Origin: Streptomyces mirabilis
GTDB lineage: Bacteria > Actinomycetota > Actinomycetes > Streptomycetales > Streptomycetaceae
Length of the DNA: 64,000 nt
Reading direction: 5' to 3'
Assembly: GCF_039503195.1 (NCBI RefSeq)
Contig: NZ_JBCJKP010000001.1
Span: 3,906,001-3,970,000, forward strand
Made by a program: the position numbers and the translations under genes. Positions within the stretch are counted from its first letter, which is position 1. Each line of letters starts with the position of its first letter. Under the pieces are notes generated by a model. That model saw only the letters and a program-made list of their open reading frames with translations, did not search any database and was not told the DNA's origin. Shown here piece by piece: positions 51,519 to 60,250 of this stretch.

Positions 51519-52292
51519 TCACGGTGCCGTGGTCAGTGTCCGCCCGGCAACCTTCGCTGCCACCCGAACGAAACCCTTGGCTGGCGGCCGCCAGATCGGC
51601 CTCGTCAGACGCAGCCAATCCGGCATCTGCCGACTGAGGGCCAACTCGGCTTCGCGTTGCGACTCCGAGCGACTTCGGACCGTCAGTGACCCGGGGTGAT
51701 AGCGGATTTCACCGAGAACTGAGGCGACATAGCGCAACCTTCCATGGGCGGCGAGCCTCCGGTGGAAATCGACATCGAATGCAAGCCGGAAGCTGTTGTC
51801 CAGCCCTCCGACAGCCTCGACCGCTGTGCGCCGGTAAAGGCAACCGGGTTGGAAAACCATGTTGTGCCCCAGGTGCAACAACAGGGAACCCACTCGTCCA
51901 GGGCGCATGGCCTTGAAGGCTTTGCCACCGGCATCGATATACCGCACCTGACCGTATGCCATCGCGGCTTCAGGATAACGCTCGAGGGCACGAAGTGCCG
52001 CGACAATCGAACCCGATGGCAGCCGGTCGTCGTCACCCAGCCAGCCCAGGACGTCGACACTGTCACCGAAATGTCTCCAGCCCGTCATGACAGCGTCCAC
52101 AATCCCAGAACCGTTCTGGGGGATCACGGCGATATGGGGAGATGTTGCTCTCTTCACGTCGATCACCGCACTGGGAGATGATGCGACGACGAGACGGAGT
52201 CCGGCATACTCCTGCCCGGTCAGTGAATTCAGGCACTCCTCCAGCAGCGCAGGGCGCTCACCGAGTGTGGGTACCACCATTCCAACCTGCAT
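51519..52292 (-). CDS. Family 2 glycosyltransferase
   Basis: The product has 257 residues from ATG 52292 (AGGAGG eight bases upstream). GT-A fold: VGMVVPTLGERPALLEECL, then VLGWLGDDDRLPSGSIVAAL with the DDD metal/nucleotide motif, then NMVFQPGCLYRRTAVEAVGG and FDVDFHRRLAAHG. It adds one sugar of the repeat unit at the cytoplasmic membrane face; donor and acceptor are unknown. It is the last gene of a wzx-wzy-GT operon on the minus strand. Confidence 0.88.
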   Translation of the reverse strand: MQVGMVVPTLGERPALLEECLNSLTGQEYAGLRLVVASSPSAVIDVKRATSPHIAVIPQNGSGIVDAVMTGWRHFGDSVDVLGWLGDDDRLPSGSIVAALRALERYPEAAMAYGQVRYIDAGGKAFKAMRPGRVGSLLLHLGHNMVFQPGCLYRRTAVEAVGGLDNSFRLAFDVDFHRRLAAHGRLRYVASVLGEIRYHPGSLTVRSRSESQREAELALSRQMPDWLRLTRPIWRPPAKGFVRVAAKVAGRTLTTAP

Positions 52293-52319
52293 CAGTTTGG
52301 CCTCCTGCTTCACCGAGTT

Positions 52320-53642
52320 TTAGGGAGCGTCGAAGCGGGACCACATCCAAGTCCCGCGATAAAGCACAGCCGCCGTTGCAGCGGTGCCGAGATAGAGACC
52401 CTCGAGCCTGGGCCACGGAGAGAACAAGAGGTCCCAGCCAAGTTGCGCGAACAAGAACGCGAAGAGCAATGCGTACGCCCCGGAACCGCCCTTGACCGCG
52501 GCAACCAGGGCCAGCAGAACGAGCAGGACAGGAAGAAGAATTCCGGGAAGCGCAATGATGCCGGTCTCTGCCCAGAGCTGAAAAAGAACCGAGTGCAGAT
52601 AGAGTCCCCTACCGAAATAGTAGTTCTCTCGGCGCTCGTTGAAATCGACATCCCCGGCACGCAGTTGCCCCAGGAACTCACTCCGAGTCTTGTGACTCAC
52701 GTCGGGTACCAGGCCCCGGCCCATGAGCGGAGACTCCTTGATGATCACATATGATGCGGCAATTTCCGGGCGTGCCCCCAAGAGCACCCCGCCTTCCACC
52801 TGGCTCTGCCCTTCCCATCGATATTGCTGCTCCGCCCCCAACTTTCCACTGGAGGCGAGGTATCCGTAAGTGCTTGCGACGGCAGCAACAAGCGAGATCA
52901 AGCCGACGACGACCAGCAGGGTCCTCTTCCAACTGATCCTTGCTTCACGTCGCCCGGCCAGCATTGCCACCACGCCGGCCAAGCAGACGATCAGAAATTC
53001 TGAGCGGAACCCCAGAAAAAGACTCACCAGTGCCACGGAGATCACCAAGAGAGTGGCGATGGCACGCTTCCGCCGAGCAAGAAGCGCAAAGGCGGCAAGG
53101 ACAGCCACCAGGCTGACCACAGGGCCGTATCCGTATTTCCATGCATCGGCGGTGGGGTGGATTCTCAGCCAAATAAAGATGTTCAATGTCAGTCCGGCGA
53201 CGAACGCGACAACGTACACGCGGACGACAGCGGGCCTGCACTGGAGAGCCCACATTGCACCGCAGAGACTCACAAGAACGGCAAGCGGGCGGGACAGGAC
53301 AAGGACCATGTCATGAGCCGAGTCGCCCACCGCGGCTTCGGTGAAAGTTGCACCGAGTAGCCAGACAAGCAGGATAAGAAGGTTCCAGCGTGCCATTTTC
53401 CAGCGCCACGCAGCGGCGAGGGCGACAGGTGCCATCACCAGCACAACGGCGTGCCCGACGGTTACACCGGCCTGCTGGTAAGGCCCCCATGCATTGCCCA
53501 GGCCGATAGCCGCTGCCACAATCAGGGAGCTGCTGTCCTTGCGTGACGAGCGCAGCGGCTCCGACTCCTTGAGGAGCACCCTCTGTACCCTTGCACCGCC
53601 GTTTCTCGAGCTGGTCAGGGACGACGTCTCCGTGTCATGCAT
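52320..53642 (-). CDS. O-antigen ligase/polymerase-like membrane protein (Wzy)
   Basis: The product has 440 residues from ATG 53642, overlapping the upstream wzx by eight bases. About ten to twelve transmembrane helices are visible. A large extracytoplasmic loop (about 270-350) contains VIIKESPLMGRGLVPDVSH and GLYLHSVLFQLWAETGIIAL, the H-xx-Q/E pattern typical of Wzy/WaaL. It polymerises lipid-linked repeat units outside the membrane. Its neighbour wzx and the initiating transferase complete the Wzx/Wzy pathway. Confidence 0.86.
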   Translation of the reverse strand: MHDTETSSLTSSRNGGARVQRVLLKESEPLRSSRKDSSSLIVAAAIGLGNAWGPYQQAGVTVGHAVVLVMAPVALAAAWRWKMARWNLLILLVWLLGATFTEAAVGDSAHDMVLVLSRPLAVLVSLCGAMWALQCRPAVVRVYVVAFVAGLTLNIFIWLRIHPTADAWKYGYGPVVSLVAVLAAFALLARRKRAIATLLVISVALVSLFLGFRSEFLIVCLAGVVAMLAGRREARISWKRTLLVVVGLISLVAAVASTYGYLASSGKLGAEQQYRWEGQSQVEGGVLLGARPEIAASYVIIKESPLMGRGLVPDVSHKTRSEFLGQLRAGDVDFNERRENYYFGRGLYLHSVLFQLWAETGIIALPGILLPVLLVLLALVAAVKGGSGAYALLFAFLFAQLGWDLLFSPWPRLEGLYLGTAATAAVLYRGTWMWSRFDAP

Positions 53643-55053
53643 GGGACATGGACCTCCGGAAATTGGGGAGGAAAAGGCAGGTCGTGACGGCGATGACCGA
53701 TCCGATGACAGGCCCGCTCGCACCGACATGTCGTGTCAGGACGATCGAGAGCGCGAGATTCACCCCAGCCATGACTCCGGCCCTCTTCGCCTGGAACTTG
53801 AGCCCGGCGGCGTCGGTCAACCACATGCTGCTCGGGTAGGCAGCGGCCTGGACCAGCAGCAGGGCCGCGAAGGCAGCCATGAGACCGACACCGACCTCGA
53901 CCTGACCGTGCAGCATCCATGAGGTGACGGCGGGGCCGAAGAGGATCAGCCCCGCGCCGATGACCGCGCCGCCGACTGCGAAGTACACGGTCAAGCGGGT
54001 GACATCCCGTGGGGACGGTGCCTCCGGGGTATCACGTTGCCGGGCGAAGATGGCCCACAGGGGAAGACCGGTCGTGCTGGCCAGGGCGACGGCGGGTGCG
54101 AACAGGCGCGCACCGGCCGAGTAGGCGGCGACGGCATCAGGGTCGGCCACATGGACGAGGACCAACCGGTCGGTCGCGAAGGCCACGGCCAAGGCGATAT
54201 TGACGGCTGCCATGGGCGCCGCAAGATGCCAGATGCGTGTGGCGGCGTGCCGCTGACCAAGACTTCGCAGCACCAGGCCGAACAAGGGGATACCGAGCGT
54301 GCGCCCGGCCAGCAGCAGGCAGGTCGCGCCCACCAGACACTGCGAAGCGAAGCCCGACGCGATGAAGGCCGTGGGCGGTGCATGCACGGCGCCGGACAGG
54401 CAGATGAGCCCCAACGTGAGCACACTGCCCACCGTCTGGACGATCAGCGAAATATGAGTCCGGTTCAGTGCAATCAACACTGAATTTCCCAGGTTCAGCG
54501 GAAGACTGCATCCGAACAACGTGAACGCGACCGCGACCGATGCCTCAACAGATGGCTGCGACTCGGAACTGAGCAGCGTGCCCCACAGGCCCAGGCAGGC
54601 AGGAACAATGCCCACAAGGGCACTCAGGAGTCCCACGCACGTCAGCGCGCGTGCGCTGGTGATAACCGCGCCCTGCAATTCCCGGTAATGGGCCCCACGT
54701 CCCCTCTCCATGGCCCCCATAATCGCTGCGCCTGTCCCGAGATCACTGAGGGGCAACAGAGATGGCAGTGTGGTGACGAGCGCAAAGAAAGCGAATCCTG
54801 AAGGGCCGAGAGTATCAACCACTGTCCGGGTCGCGACGAGCGTGGAGATCGCGGCGATGGGAAGGTTCGCCGCTTTGACGCCGAACGAGCGACCAGCCGC
54901 ACGCAGGTGAGGAGTGAGGACAGCATGGGGCGTGTGCCGGAAGCTGCTCGCCTCAGGCGCTGACCGAGTTCGATCCGACTGAGTTTCCTTCGGTCCGGGC
55001 GACGGGATCGATGCCTTCTCCTTTGCGGTGTCGGGCTGTCTCCCCTGGATCAC
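53635..55053 (-). CDS. Polysaccharide flippase (Wzx, MATE/MVF superfamily)
   Basis: The product has 472 residues from GTG 55053. The first ~55 residues are polar and cytoplasmic, then about twelve transmembrane helices begin with FGVKAANLPIAAISTLVATR. LSDLGTGAAIMGAME and ATDRLVLVHVADPDAVAAYS are typical of Wzx-type flippases. It moves undecaprenyl-linked repeat units across the membrane. It is the first gene of the operon wzx-wzy-GT2. Confidence 0.86.
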   Translation of the reverse strand: MIQGRQPDTAKEKASIPSPGPKETQSDRTRSAPEASSFRHTPHAVLTPHLRAAGRSFGVKAANLPIAAISTLVATRTVVDTLGPSGFAFFALVTTLPSLLPLSDLGTGAAIMGAMERGRGAHYRELQGAVITSARALTCVGLLSALVGIVPACLGLWGTLLSSESQPSVEASVAVAFTLFGCSLPLNLGNSVLIALNRTHISLIVQTVGSVLTLGLICLSGAVHAPPTAFIASGFASQCLVGATCLLLAGRTLGIPLFGLVLRSLGQRHAATRIWHLAAPMAAVNIALAVAFATDRLVLVHVADPDAVAAYSAGARLFAPAVALASTTGLPLWAIFARQRDTPEAPSPRDVTRLTVYFAVGGAVIGAGLILFGPAVTSWMLHGQVEVGVGLMAAFAALLLVQAAAYPSSMWLTDAAGLKFQAKRAGVMAGVNLALSIVLTRHVGASGPVIGSVIAVTTCLFLPNFRRSMSHA

Positions 55054-55227
55054 GATGCGGCCGGCCTTACTGAACTATGAGAGTGGAAAACCATGTGCGG
55101 ACGTCCCTTCATGGAGAAGCGCGTCGACATGCTACGTCACCGTTGTCGAAAGGTGATGTATGTTCACCCGTGCTGAAAGGAAAAGGAATTCGGACGTATG
55201 ACCGTTTCATCTTGAGGAGTGCGCAGA

Positions 55228-56217
55228 GTGGGACCGACTTCCGTCGACCGTCATGACTTTCCCGCGACCGGGCTACGCGTGGCTGTCCCCGTGTCGCGGG
55301 AACACCCCTCGCACTACGCAGTGAGGGATCTCGTTTCGGAACTTATCAGTCAAGGCGCCGTTGGGAGGCCAATCACGACGCCGCCGCTGATCAGTCGGGC
55401 GATCGCCAAGGCCCAGGTCTCACTCCCCCGTCGATGGCGTCGCCGTCAGGAGCCGGTAATTGTTCCCATGATGGGAGCCCGATTCGATCAGCTCTACGCA
55501 GCCGGCCTCAAGGGAGATGTCGTGCCCTACTGCTGGGACGTGTGGGAACCGTCCTGGCCCTTGTGGGCCCGCCGGCTGCGGGCACTTCGCCCTCCGGCCG
55601 TCTTTGTCACGGCACAGCAGTCGGCCCGATTCCTCGGCGATGCTCTGCCTCAGTCTCAGGTAATCCATCTCCCCGAGGCCACACGGTTGGACCGGCACGA
55701 TTCCGGTACATGCCTGGCGGCAAGGACGGTCGGTGTCCTGGAGCTCGGACGTCGGCATCCGGTTTGGCACAAGGCGGTGACGGAACCTCTGCGGTGCCGT
55801 TCATCCCTTCCCCACTTGTATGAAGCAGGACCAGGCCGACTTGTGTACCCGGATGAGCACGCCCTGCGGCGCGGTCTGTCGCAGGCGATGATCTCCGTCT
55901 GCTTCCCCTCATCGCTCACCCACCCGCAGCGATCGGGAACTGTGGAGACGATGACCCAACGCTACCTGGAAAGCATGGCGTCGGGATGTCTCGTTCTCGG
56001 ACAGGCCCCTCCGGAGCTGGTGTCACTGATGGGATTCAATCCGGTCGTCGAGATCGACTGGCGCGACCCGGTTCAACAAGTGCTGGACATTCTGGCTTCA
56101 CCGAGCAGATGGCAGCCTGCCGTGGACAGAGCACTGAGCCGACTGCAGGAGGTCGGAGACTGGAGTGTACGGGTCCGCGCAGCCCTGGAGAGAATCCGCA
56201 TAATCGGACTTCTGTGA
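55228..56217 (+). CDS. Glycosyltransferase-like protein
   Basis: The product has 329 residues from GTG 55228 (GAGGAG eight bases upstream; GTG 55219 overlaps that site). It is soluble, with an N-terminal VAVPVSREHPSHYAVRDLVSE, then DVVPYCWDVWEPSW. The C-terminal part has ISVCFPSSLTHPQRSGTVETMTQRYLESMASGCLVLG, the GT-B-type donor-site pattern with a conserved Glu and a 'one region of the cell-surface sugar transferases' look. It is assigned to GT1/GT4-like enzymes with moderate certainty. It is transcribed divergently from wzx. Confidence 0.72.
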   Translation: MGPTSVDRHDFPATGLRVAVPVSREHPSHYAVRDLVSELISQGAVGRPITTPPLISRAIAKAQVSLPRRWRRRQEPVIVPMMGARFDQLYAAGLKGDVVPYCWDVWEPSWPLWARRLRALRPPAVFVTAQQSARFLGDALPQSQVIHLPEATRLDRHDSGTCLAARTVGVLELGRRHPVWHKAVTEPLRCRSSLPHLYEAGPGRLVYPDEHALRRGLSQAMISVCFPSSLTHPQRSGTVETMTQRYLESMASGCLVLGQAPPELVSLMGFNPVVEIDWRDPVQQVLDILASPSRWQPAVDRALSRLQEVGDWSVRVRAALERIRIIGLL

Positions 56218-56334
56218 CGGGCCTTCACCGGGAGCAGTGCCTCGTGTGACACGCAGCTTGGGCGGAAATGAGGCGCGCCATCCGGTTGACTGCGCTATTC
56301 TTTCACCGGCTGGCGTGAGGGGAAGCAGGGCTGT

Positions 56335-56363
56335 TTTTACAAATTTTCCACCTAGCCATATTA
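56335..56363 (+). promoter_or_regulatory. Possible promoter before the methyltransferase gene
   Basis: TTTTAC (56335-56340) and ATATTA (56358-56363) with a 17-base spacer lie in one of the most AT-rich stretches of the window, 70 bp before the next start. Confidence 0.3.
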
Positions 56364-56432
56364 GCTTTCAACGCCCTCTGTTAATACGCTGCCAGAAACC
56401 CGTCTTGTCCAAATTGCCCCTCGGAGAAAGTC

Positions 56433-57083
56433 ATGCTCAAATCAGCGATCACCGACTATGCAACGCCGGGGTCAATTTCCCACTCGGCTCGCGCACGCCG
56501 ATGGGCGGAAATGATGCGATGCTTTCCCGAGCTGGCCGAGATGAGGGTACTGGATCTGGGAGGAACACCCGAATCCTGGAACCATGCACCCGTGCTGCCG
56601 GCCCAGGTGGTGTGTGTCAATATCCACCCGAAGCACGCCACCATCCATGGGCCGGTGACCGGGTTCGTCGCCGACGCCTGCGATCTGCCGGACACCTTCA
56701 GGTCCGAGCACTTCGACCTCGTGTACTCGAACTCACTGATGGAGCACGTAGGGGGCCATGATCGGCGCAAGCGCTTCGCGGACGCCGTGCATGCCAAGGC
56801 CGACCATCACTGGGTCCAGACTCCTTATCGTTACTTCCCGGTCGAACCTCACTGGCTTTTCCCCGGAATGCAGTGGTTTCCGTTCCGGACCAGGGTTGCG
56901 ATCTCCCAGTACTGGCCGCACGGCCCGTCCTCCCACGATAATATCCGGAAGGCCGCAGCGGACGTTGCCGACGTGGAGTTGCTCTCCGCGACAGAGATGC
57001 GCTCCTATTTCCCCGGCTCACAGATCTGGTTCGAACGTTTCGCTGGGCTTCCTAAGTCCCTGGTGGCAAGAAAAATGAATTAA
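56433..57083 (+). CDS. SAM-dependent methyltransferase
   Basis: The product has 216 residues from ATG 56433 (GGAGAAA upstream). Motif I region: MRVLDLGGTPESWNHAP, then VVCVNIHPKH, then FDLVYSNSLMEHVGGHDRRK. The C-terminal half (WVQTPYRYFPVEPHWLFPGM) is typical of small methyltransferases beside glycosyltransferases in polysaccharide loci. The acceptor is unknown. It lies 25 bp upstream of a GT2 gene and is probably co-transcribed with it. Confidence 0.85.
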   Translation: MLKSAITDYATPGSISHSARARRWAEMMRCFPELAEMRVLDLGGTPESWNHAPVLPAQVVCVNIHPKHATIHGPVTGFVADACDLPDTFRSEHFDLVYSNSLMEHVGGHDRRKRFADAVHAKADHHWVQTPYRYFPVEPHWLFPGMQWFPFRTRVAISQYWPHGPSSHDNIRKAAADVADVELLSATEMRSYFPGSQIWFERFAGLPKSLVARKMN

Positions 57084-57108
57084 TGAACCGTAGCGAGCAC
57101 ACTTCGAG

Positions 57109-58068
57109 ATGAAAGAATTGATCGCCAGCCAACCAGCCTCCGTTCCCGGCACGCTGAAGACCATCCTCATCACCGTGCCGACGACAGGTGGACGGCCCGT
57201 GCGTCCTCTGCTCTACGAGCTCGTCGACCAGGCGCGCGCCGCAGAGAGCGCCGGTGGCCGCACCGTTTCGGTCGTCCTGCTCGACAACTCGGCGGCTGGC
57301 TCGGAGTCGGCCCGCATGGGTGCAGCGGCCTGTGGAGTCGAGTACGTTCGGGTACCGGCTCCCGGTTTCTCCCAGGTCCGCAATGCGGCAATGGATGCGG
57401 CCGGACAGTACGACGCACTGGTCTTCATCGATGACGACGAACGGCCGGCCCCCGGATGGCTCTGCGCGCTGGTGACCAGTGCCGAGGCCAACACCGCCGA
57501 CGTTGTCGTGGGCCCTGTCGTGGTCCGCCTGCCTCCCAACGCGCCTCGCTGGCTCGACGGAGGCCGGCTGATTCGCCAGGTACGGTCCCAGGAAGACGGG
57601 CCGTTGGAAGGGTTCGCCGCATCCGGCAACACCTTGGTGCGCATGTCTACGGTCCGCCGAATGGGCCTGCGCTTCAACTCCGCGTTCGACGTGACCGGCG
57701 GCGAGGACTCGGTCTTCTTTCACGAGCTGACCAAATGCGGAGCAAGGGTCTTCTTCACCCGCGCAGCACTTGTTTTTGAAATCCAAGACCAGGACAGGAT
57801 GACCCTGCAGGGGCTCGTCCGCCGATCCTACGGCAGGGGACGTACCTCAGCCGTCGTGGAGTCCAAGATCATGGATATTCCGATGCACACTCGCGTGATT
57901 CGGAGAGCGGGTAAATTCACTCGGGCGCTCTACTGGATCCTTTCCGGTACGGTACTCTGGCGCCCGATCGACTGCGTGCGGGGCATGCTGGACATTGCCT
58001 TCGTATGCGGCTGGATCACGACGCTCGTCGCTGCTTTGCCCCGCACCGCGATCAGCCGCTGGAAGTGA
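57109..58068 (+). CDS. Family 2 glycosyltransferase
   Basis: The product has 319 residues. GT-A fold: ILITVPTTGGRPVRPLLYEL, then FSQVRNAAMDAAGQYDALVF and IDDDERPAPGWL (DDD), then SGNTLVRMSTVRRMG and GGEDSVFFHELTKCG (ED motif). A hydrophobic C-terminal segment (about 290-312) suggests membrane association. It adds a sugar to the growing repeat unit. Its 3' end overlaps the convergent GT4 gene by 17 bp. Confidence 0.87.
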   Translation: MKELIASQPASVPGTLKTILITVPTTGGRPVRPLLYELVDQARAAESAGGRTVSVVLLDNSAAGSESARMGAAACGVEYVRVPAPGFSQVRNAAMDAAGQYDALVFIDDDERPAPGWLCALVTSAEANTADVVVGPVVVRLPPNAPRWLDGGRLIRQVRSQEDGPLEGFAASGNTLVRMSTVRRMGLRFNSAFDVTGGEDSVFFHELTKCGARVFFTRAALVFEIQDQDRMTLQGLVRRSYGRGRTSAVVESKIMDIPMHTRVIRRAGKFTRALYWILSGTVLWRPIDCVRGMLDIAFVCGWITTLVAALPRTAISRWK

Positions 58069-59275
58069 GAGGAAAGCGTGCCTCAAGCAACCCGGCCACA
58101 CCTTCCGTGAATCGGGCACTCATCCCCTCCACTGTGTACCTGTCGGCATCCGACGCGCAGCCTCCCTTGAGCCGGGTCATCAGCCTGGGGCTGGACAGGG
58201 TCTTCACCACTGCTTCCGCATACTCCTCCGGCCCGCCCTCAACCACCAGGGAGTTACGGCCGTGGTCCAGGTACTCGGCGGACTCCGGGCTGCGATAGGC
58301 CCAGGCGGCCGTCATCACTGGGGTGCGCAGTGCGAACGAATCGACCGCGCAGAGTCCAACCATCCCAGGCATGAGCATGAGCTGCGACGCGGCGCCCAGC
58401 AACGCGCGCCGCTCGTCGTGGACGGGCCCCAGGTACACCACGCCCTCTCCGCGCGCAGCCGACGCCTCGATCAATGACCGGCACTCGCCGTCACCCGCGA
58501 CGAGAAGCTTGAACTCGGGCATTCGCTTGACGATGTGAGCCACGGCTTCCAAGAGAAACGGAATCCGTTTGGTCGTATGAAAGCGCCCGAGGTAGAGCCC
58601 AGTACGTCCGGGTACCAGCCCATGCCGGGAGGAGAACTCGGCGACCTGCTCATCCGTGACCCGCTTCCGGGCCTCCGCCAGAGCTGTGGTGTCCGTGGCA
58701 TTCCGCACCACAGTGATGCGATCGCGCGGAAATCCCTGTGCAGCTACGTGGTCCGCGCCTCCCGCCGTATAGGCGAAGAACCATTTCGCCTGCCGGGTCA
58801 GGACACGCTTCGCTGTCTGCAGCAGAGGTCCCACTTCCTTGTCGCAAGTCCGGCCGTTGCCCCACATTGCCACGGCAGGGCCGGATCCGCCCCGTGCCTG
58901 CCGCCACACCTCCCTGGCGAGCAAGGGGAACGTCTCCAGATTGTGGAGAGCCTGTTCTACGACCACCACGTCCGACCTACGGGGAAGATCTCCGAGCCGC
59001 CTCACATGAACCGGGAACCCGGCGATCCGCCAGGAGTGCTGGACCAGCCGGACGGCGCATTCCAACTCGGCACTTCCCCGATCGCGGTCCTCACCCGCGT
59101 CCGGAGGCGGCGAACTGTGTGCGACAACCAACTCCGCTCCCAGTTGCTTGTGGAGATCAGCTGCGAGTCTGCGGAAGAACGGCACTCGATAGTGCGAAAG
59201 ATACGGTTGCACAATGGTGATTCTCCGCTGATGCACAATCTCACCTCTTCTGCTGGACGGCAGGCTCGCTGCCAT
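58052..59275 (-). CDS. Family 4 glycosyltransferase
   Basis: The product has 407 residues from ATG 59275 (GAGGG upstream). The GT-B fold starts with ITIVQPYLSHYRVPFFRRLA; the C-terminal GT4 domain shows GLYLGRFHTTKRIPFLLEAV, LLVAGDGECRSLIEA and VDSFALRTPVMTAAWAYRSP, where the usual E-x7-E donor motif is partly replaced. It is the last gene of the minus-strand group gmd-colD-colC-GT4, so it is a candidate to transfer the deoxysugar made by those enzymes. That is inferred from position. Confidence 0.86.
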   Translation of the reverse strand: MAASLPSSRRGEIVHQRRITIVQPYLSHYRVPFFRRLAADLHKQLGAELVVAHSSPPPDAGEDRDRGSAELECAVRLVQHSWRIAGFPVHVRRLGDLPRRSDVVVVEQALHNLETFPLLAREVWRQARGGSGPAVAMWGNGRTCDKEVGPLLQTAKRVLTRQAKWFFAYTAGGADHVAAQGFPRDRITVVRNATDTTALAEARKRVTDEQVAEFSSRHGLVPGRTGLYLGRFHTTKRIPFLLEAVAHIVKRMPEFKLLVAGDGECRSLIEASAARGEGVVYLGPVHDERRALLGAASQLMLMPGMVGLCAVDSFALRTPVMTAAWAYRSPESAEYLDHGRNSLVVEGGPEEYAEAVVKTLSSPRLMTRLKGGCASDADRYTVEGMSARFTEGVAGLLEARFPLTSSG

Positions 59276-59297
59276 TAATGCACCCTCATATGCACGC

Positions 59298-60227
59298 TCA
59301 GAACAGATTGTTCAAATACCAGCCGTAGGTGCGCTTCAGTCCTTCATCGAACCCGATGCGATGATGCCAACCGGCCTTGTGCAGCCGAGTGACATCCAGC
59401 AGTTTTCTCGGCATCCCGTCCGGCTTCGCAGGGTCGAACAGCAGTCTTCCTTCGTAGCCCACCAGACTGCGGATATGCTCGGCCAGGTCTCGGATCGAGA
59501 TGTCCTCTCCTGTTCCGACGTTGAGAAATTGCCTGTCCTTATAGCTGCGGAGCAGCCAAACAGCAGCATCGGCCAAGTCGTCCACATACAGGAACTCACG
59601 CCGGCTCGATCCAGTGCCCCAAATGGTGACGTCGGGAGAGCCTGCTCCCTTTGCCTGGTGGATCCTGCGCAGCAGAGCGGGGATCACATGGGACGTCTCG
59701 GGATCGAAGTTGTCGCCTTCCCCATAGACGTTGGTCGGCATACAGGAGATGAAGTTCATCCCGTACTGGGTGTGGATGTACTCGCACAGTTTCATCCCGG
59801 CGATCTTGGCGTAGGCGTAAGCCTCGTTGGTGGGTTCCGGCTTTCCCTCCATGAGGTACTCCTCCCGCATCGGCTGCGGGCACGCGCGGGGGTAGATACA
59901 GGAGCTGCCCAGGAACAGGAACGTCTCCACGCCCGCGTCCTTGGCCGACCAGATGAGGTTGTTCTGAATCTGCAGGTTCTCATGGAGGAACTCGGCGGGA
60001 TGGCTCATGTTGGCCTTGATGCCGCCGACCCGCGCGGCACTGTCAACGATGTAGCGGGGCCGCTCCGTCATGACGAAGTCCCGTACGGCCCGTTGATCCG
60101 TGAGGTCGAGTTCCGCGCGCGTGGCCAAGAGCAGGTTCTCGCATCCCTCGGCGCGCAGCCGCCGGACGATCGCCGCGCCAACCATGCCGGTGTGCCCTGC
60201 CACATAGATCTTTGCTCGCCGCTCCAT
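59298..60227 (-). CDS. GDP-4-keto-deoxymannose 5-epimerase/4-reductase (Fcl or ColC type)
   Basis: The product has 309 residues from ATG 60227 (GTG 60230 is equally possible, AGAGGA upstream). SDR fold: IYVAGHTGMVGAAIVRRL, the catalytic Ser in LGSSCIYPRACPQPM, the YxxxK pair in NEAYAYAKIAGMKLCE, and the Cys/His epimerase residues in NFISCMPTNVYGEGDNFDPE. Fcl makes GDP-L-fucose; ColC catalyses the same epimerisation and reduction on a 3-deoxy substrate to give GDP-L-colitose. The directly upstream ColD-like gene favours ColC. Residues alone do not decide. Confidence 0.85.
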   Translation of the reverse strand: MERRAKIYVAGHTGMVGAAIVRRLRAEGCENLLLATRAELDLTDQRAVRDFVMTERPRYIVDSAARVGGIKANMSHPAEFLHENLQIQNNLIWSAKDAGVETFLFLGSSCIYPRACPQPMREEYLMEGKPEPTNEAYAYAKIAGMKLCEYIHTQYGMNFISCMPTNVYGEGDNFDPETSHVIPALLRRIHQAKGAGSPDVTIWGTGSSRREFLYVDDLADAAVWLLRSYKDRQFLNVGTGEDISIRDLAEHIRSLVGYEGRLLFDPAKPDGMPRKLLDVTRLHKAGWHHRIGFDEGLKRTYGWYLNNLF

Positions 60228-60250
60228 CACGCTTGTCCTCTCGACCCTCC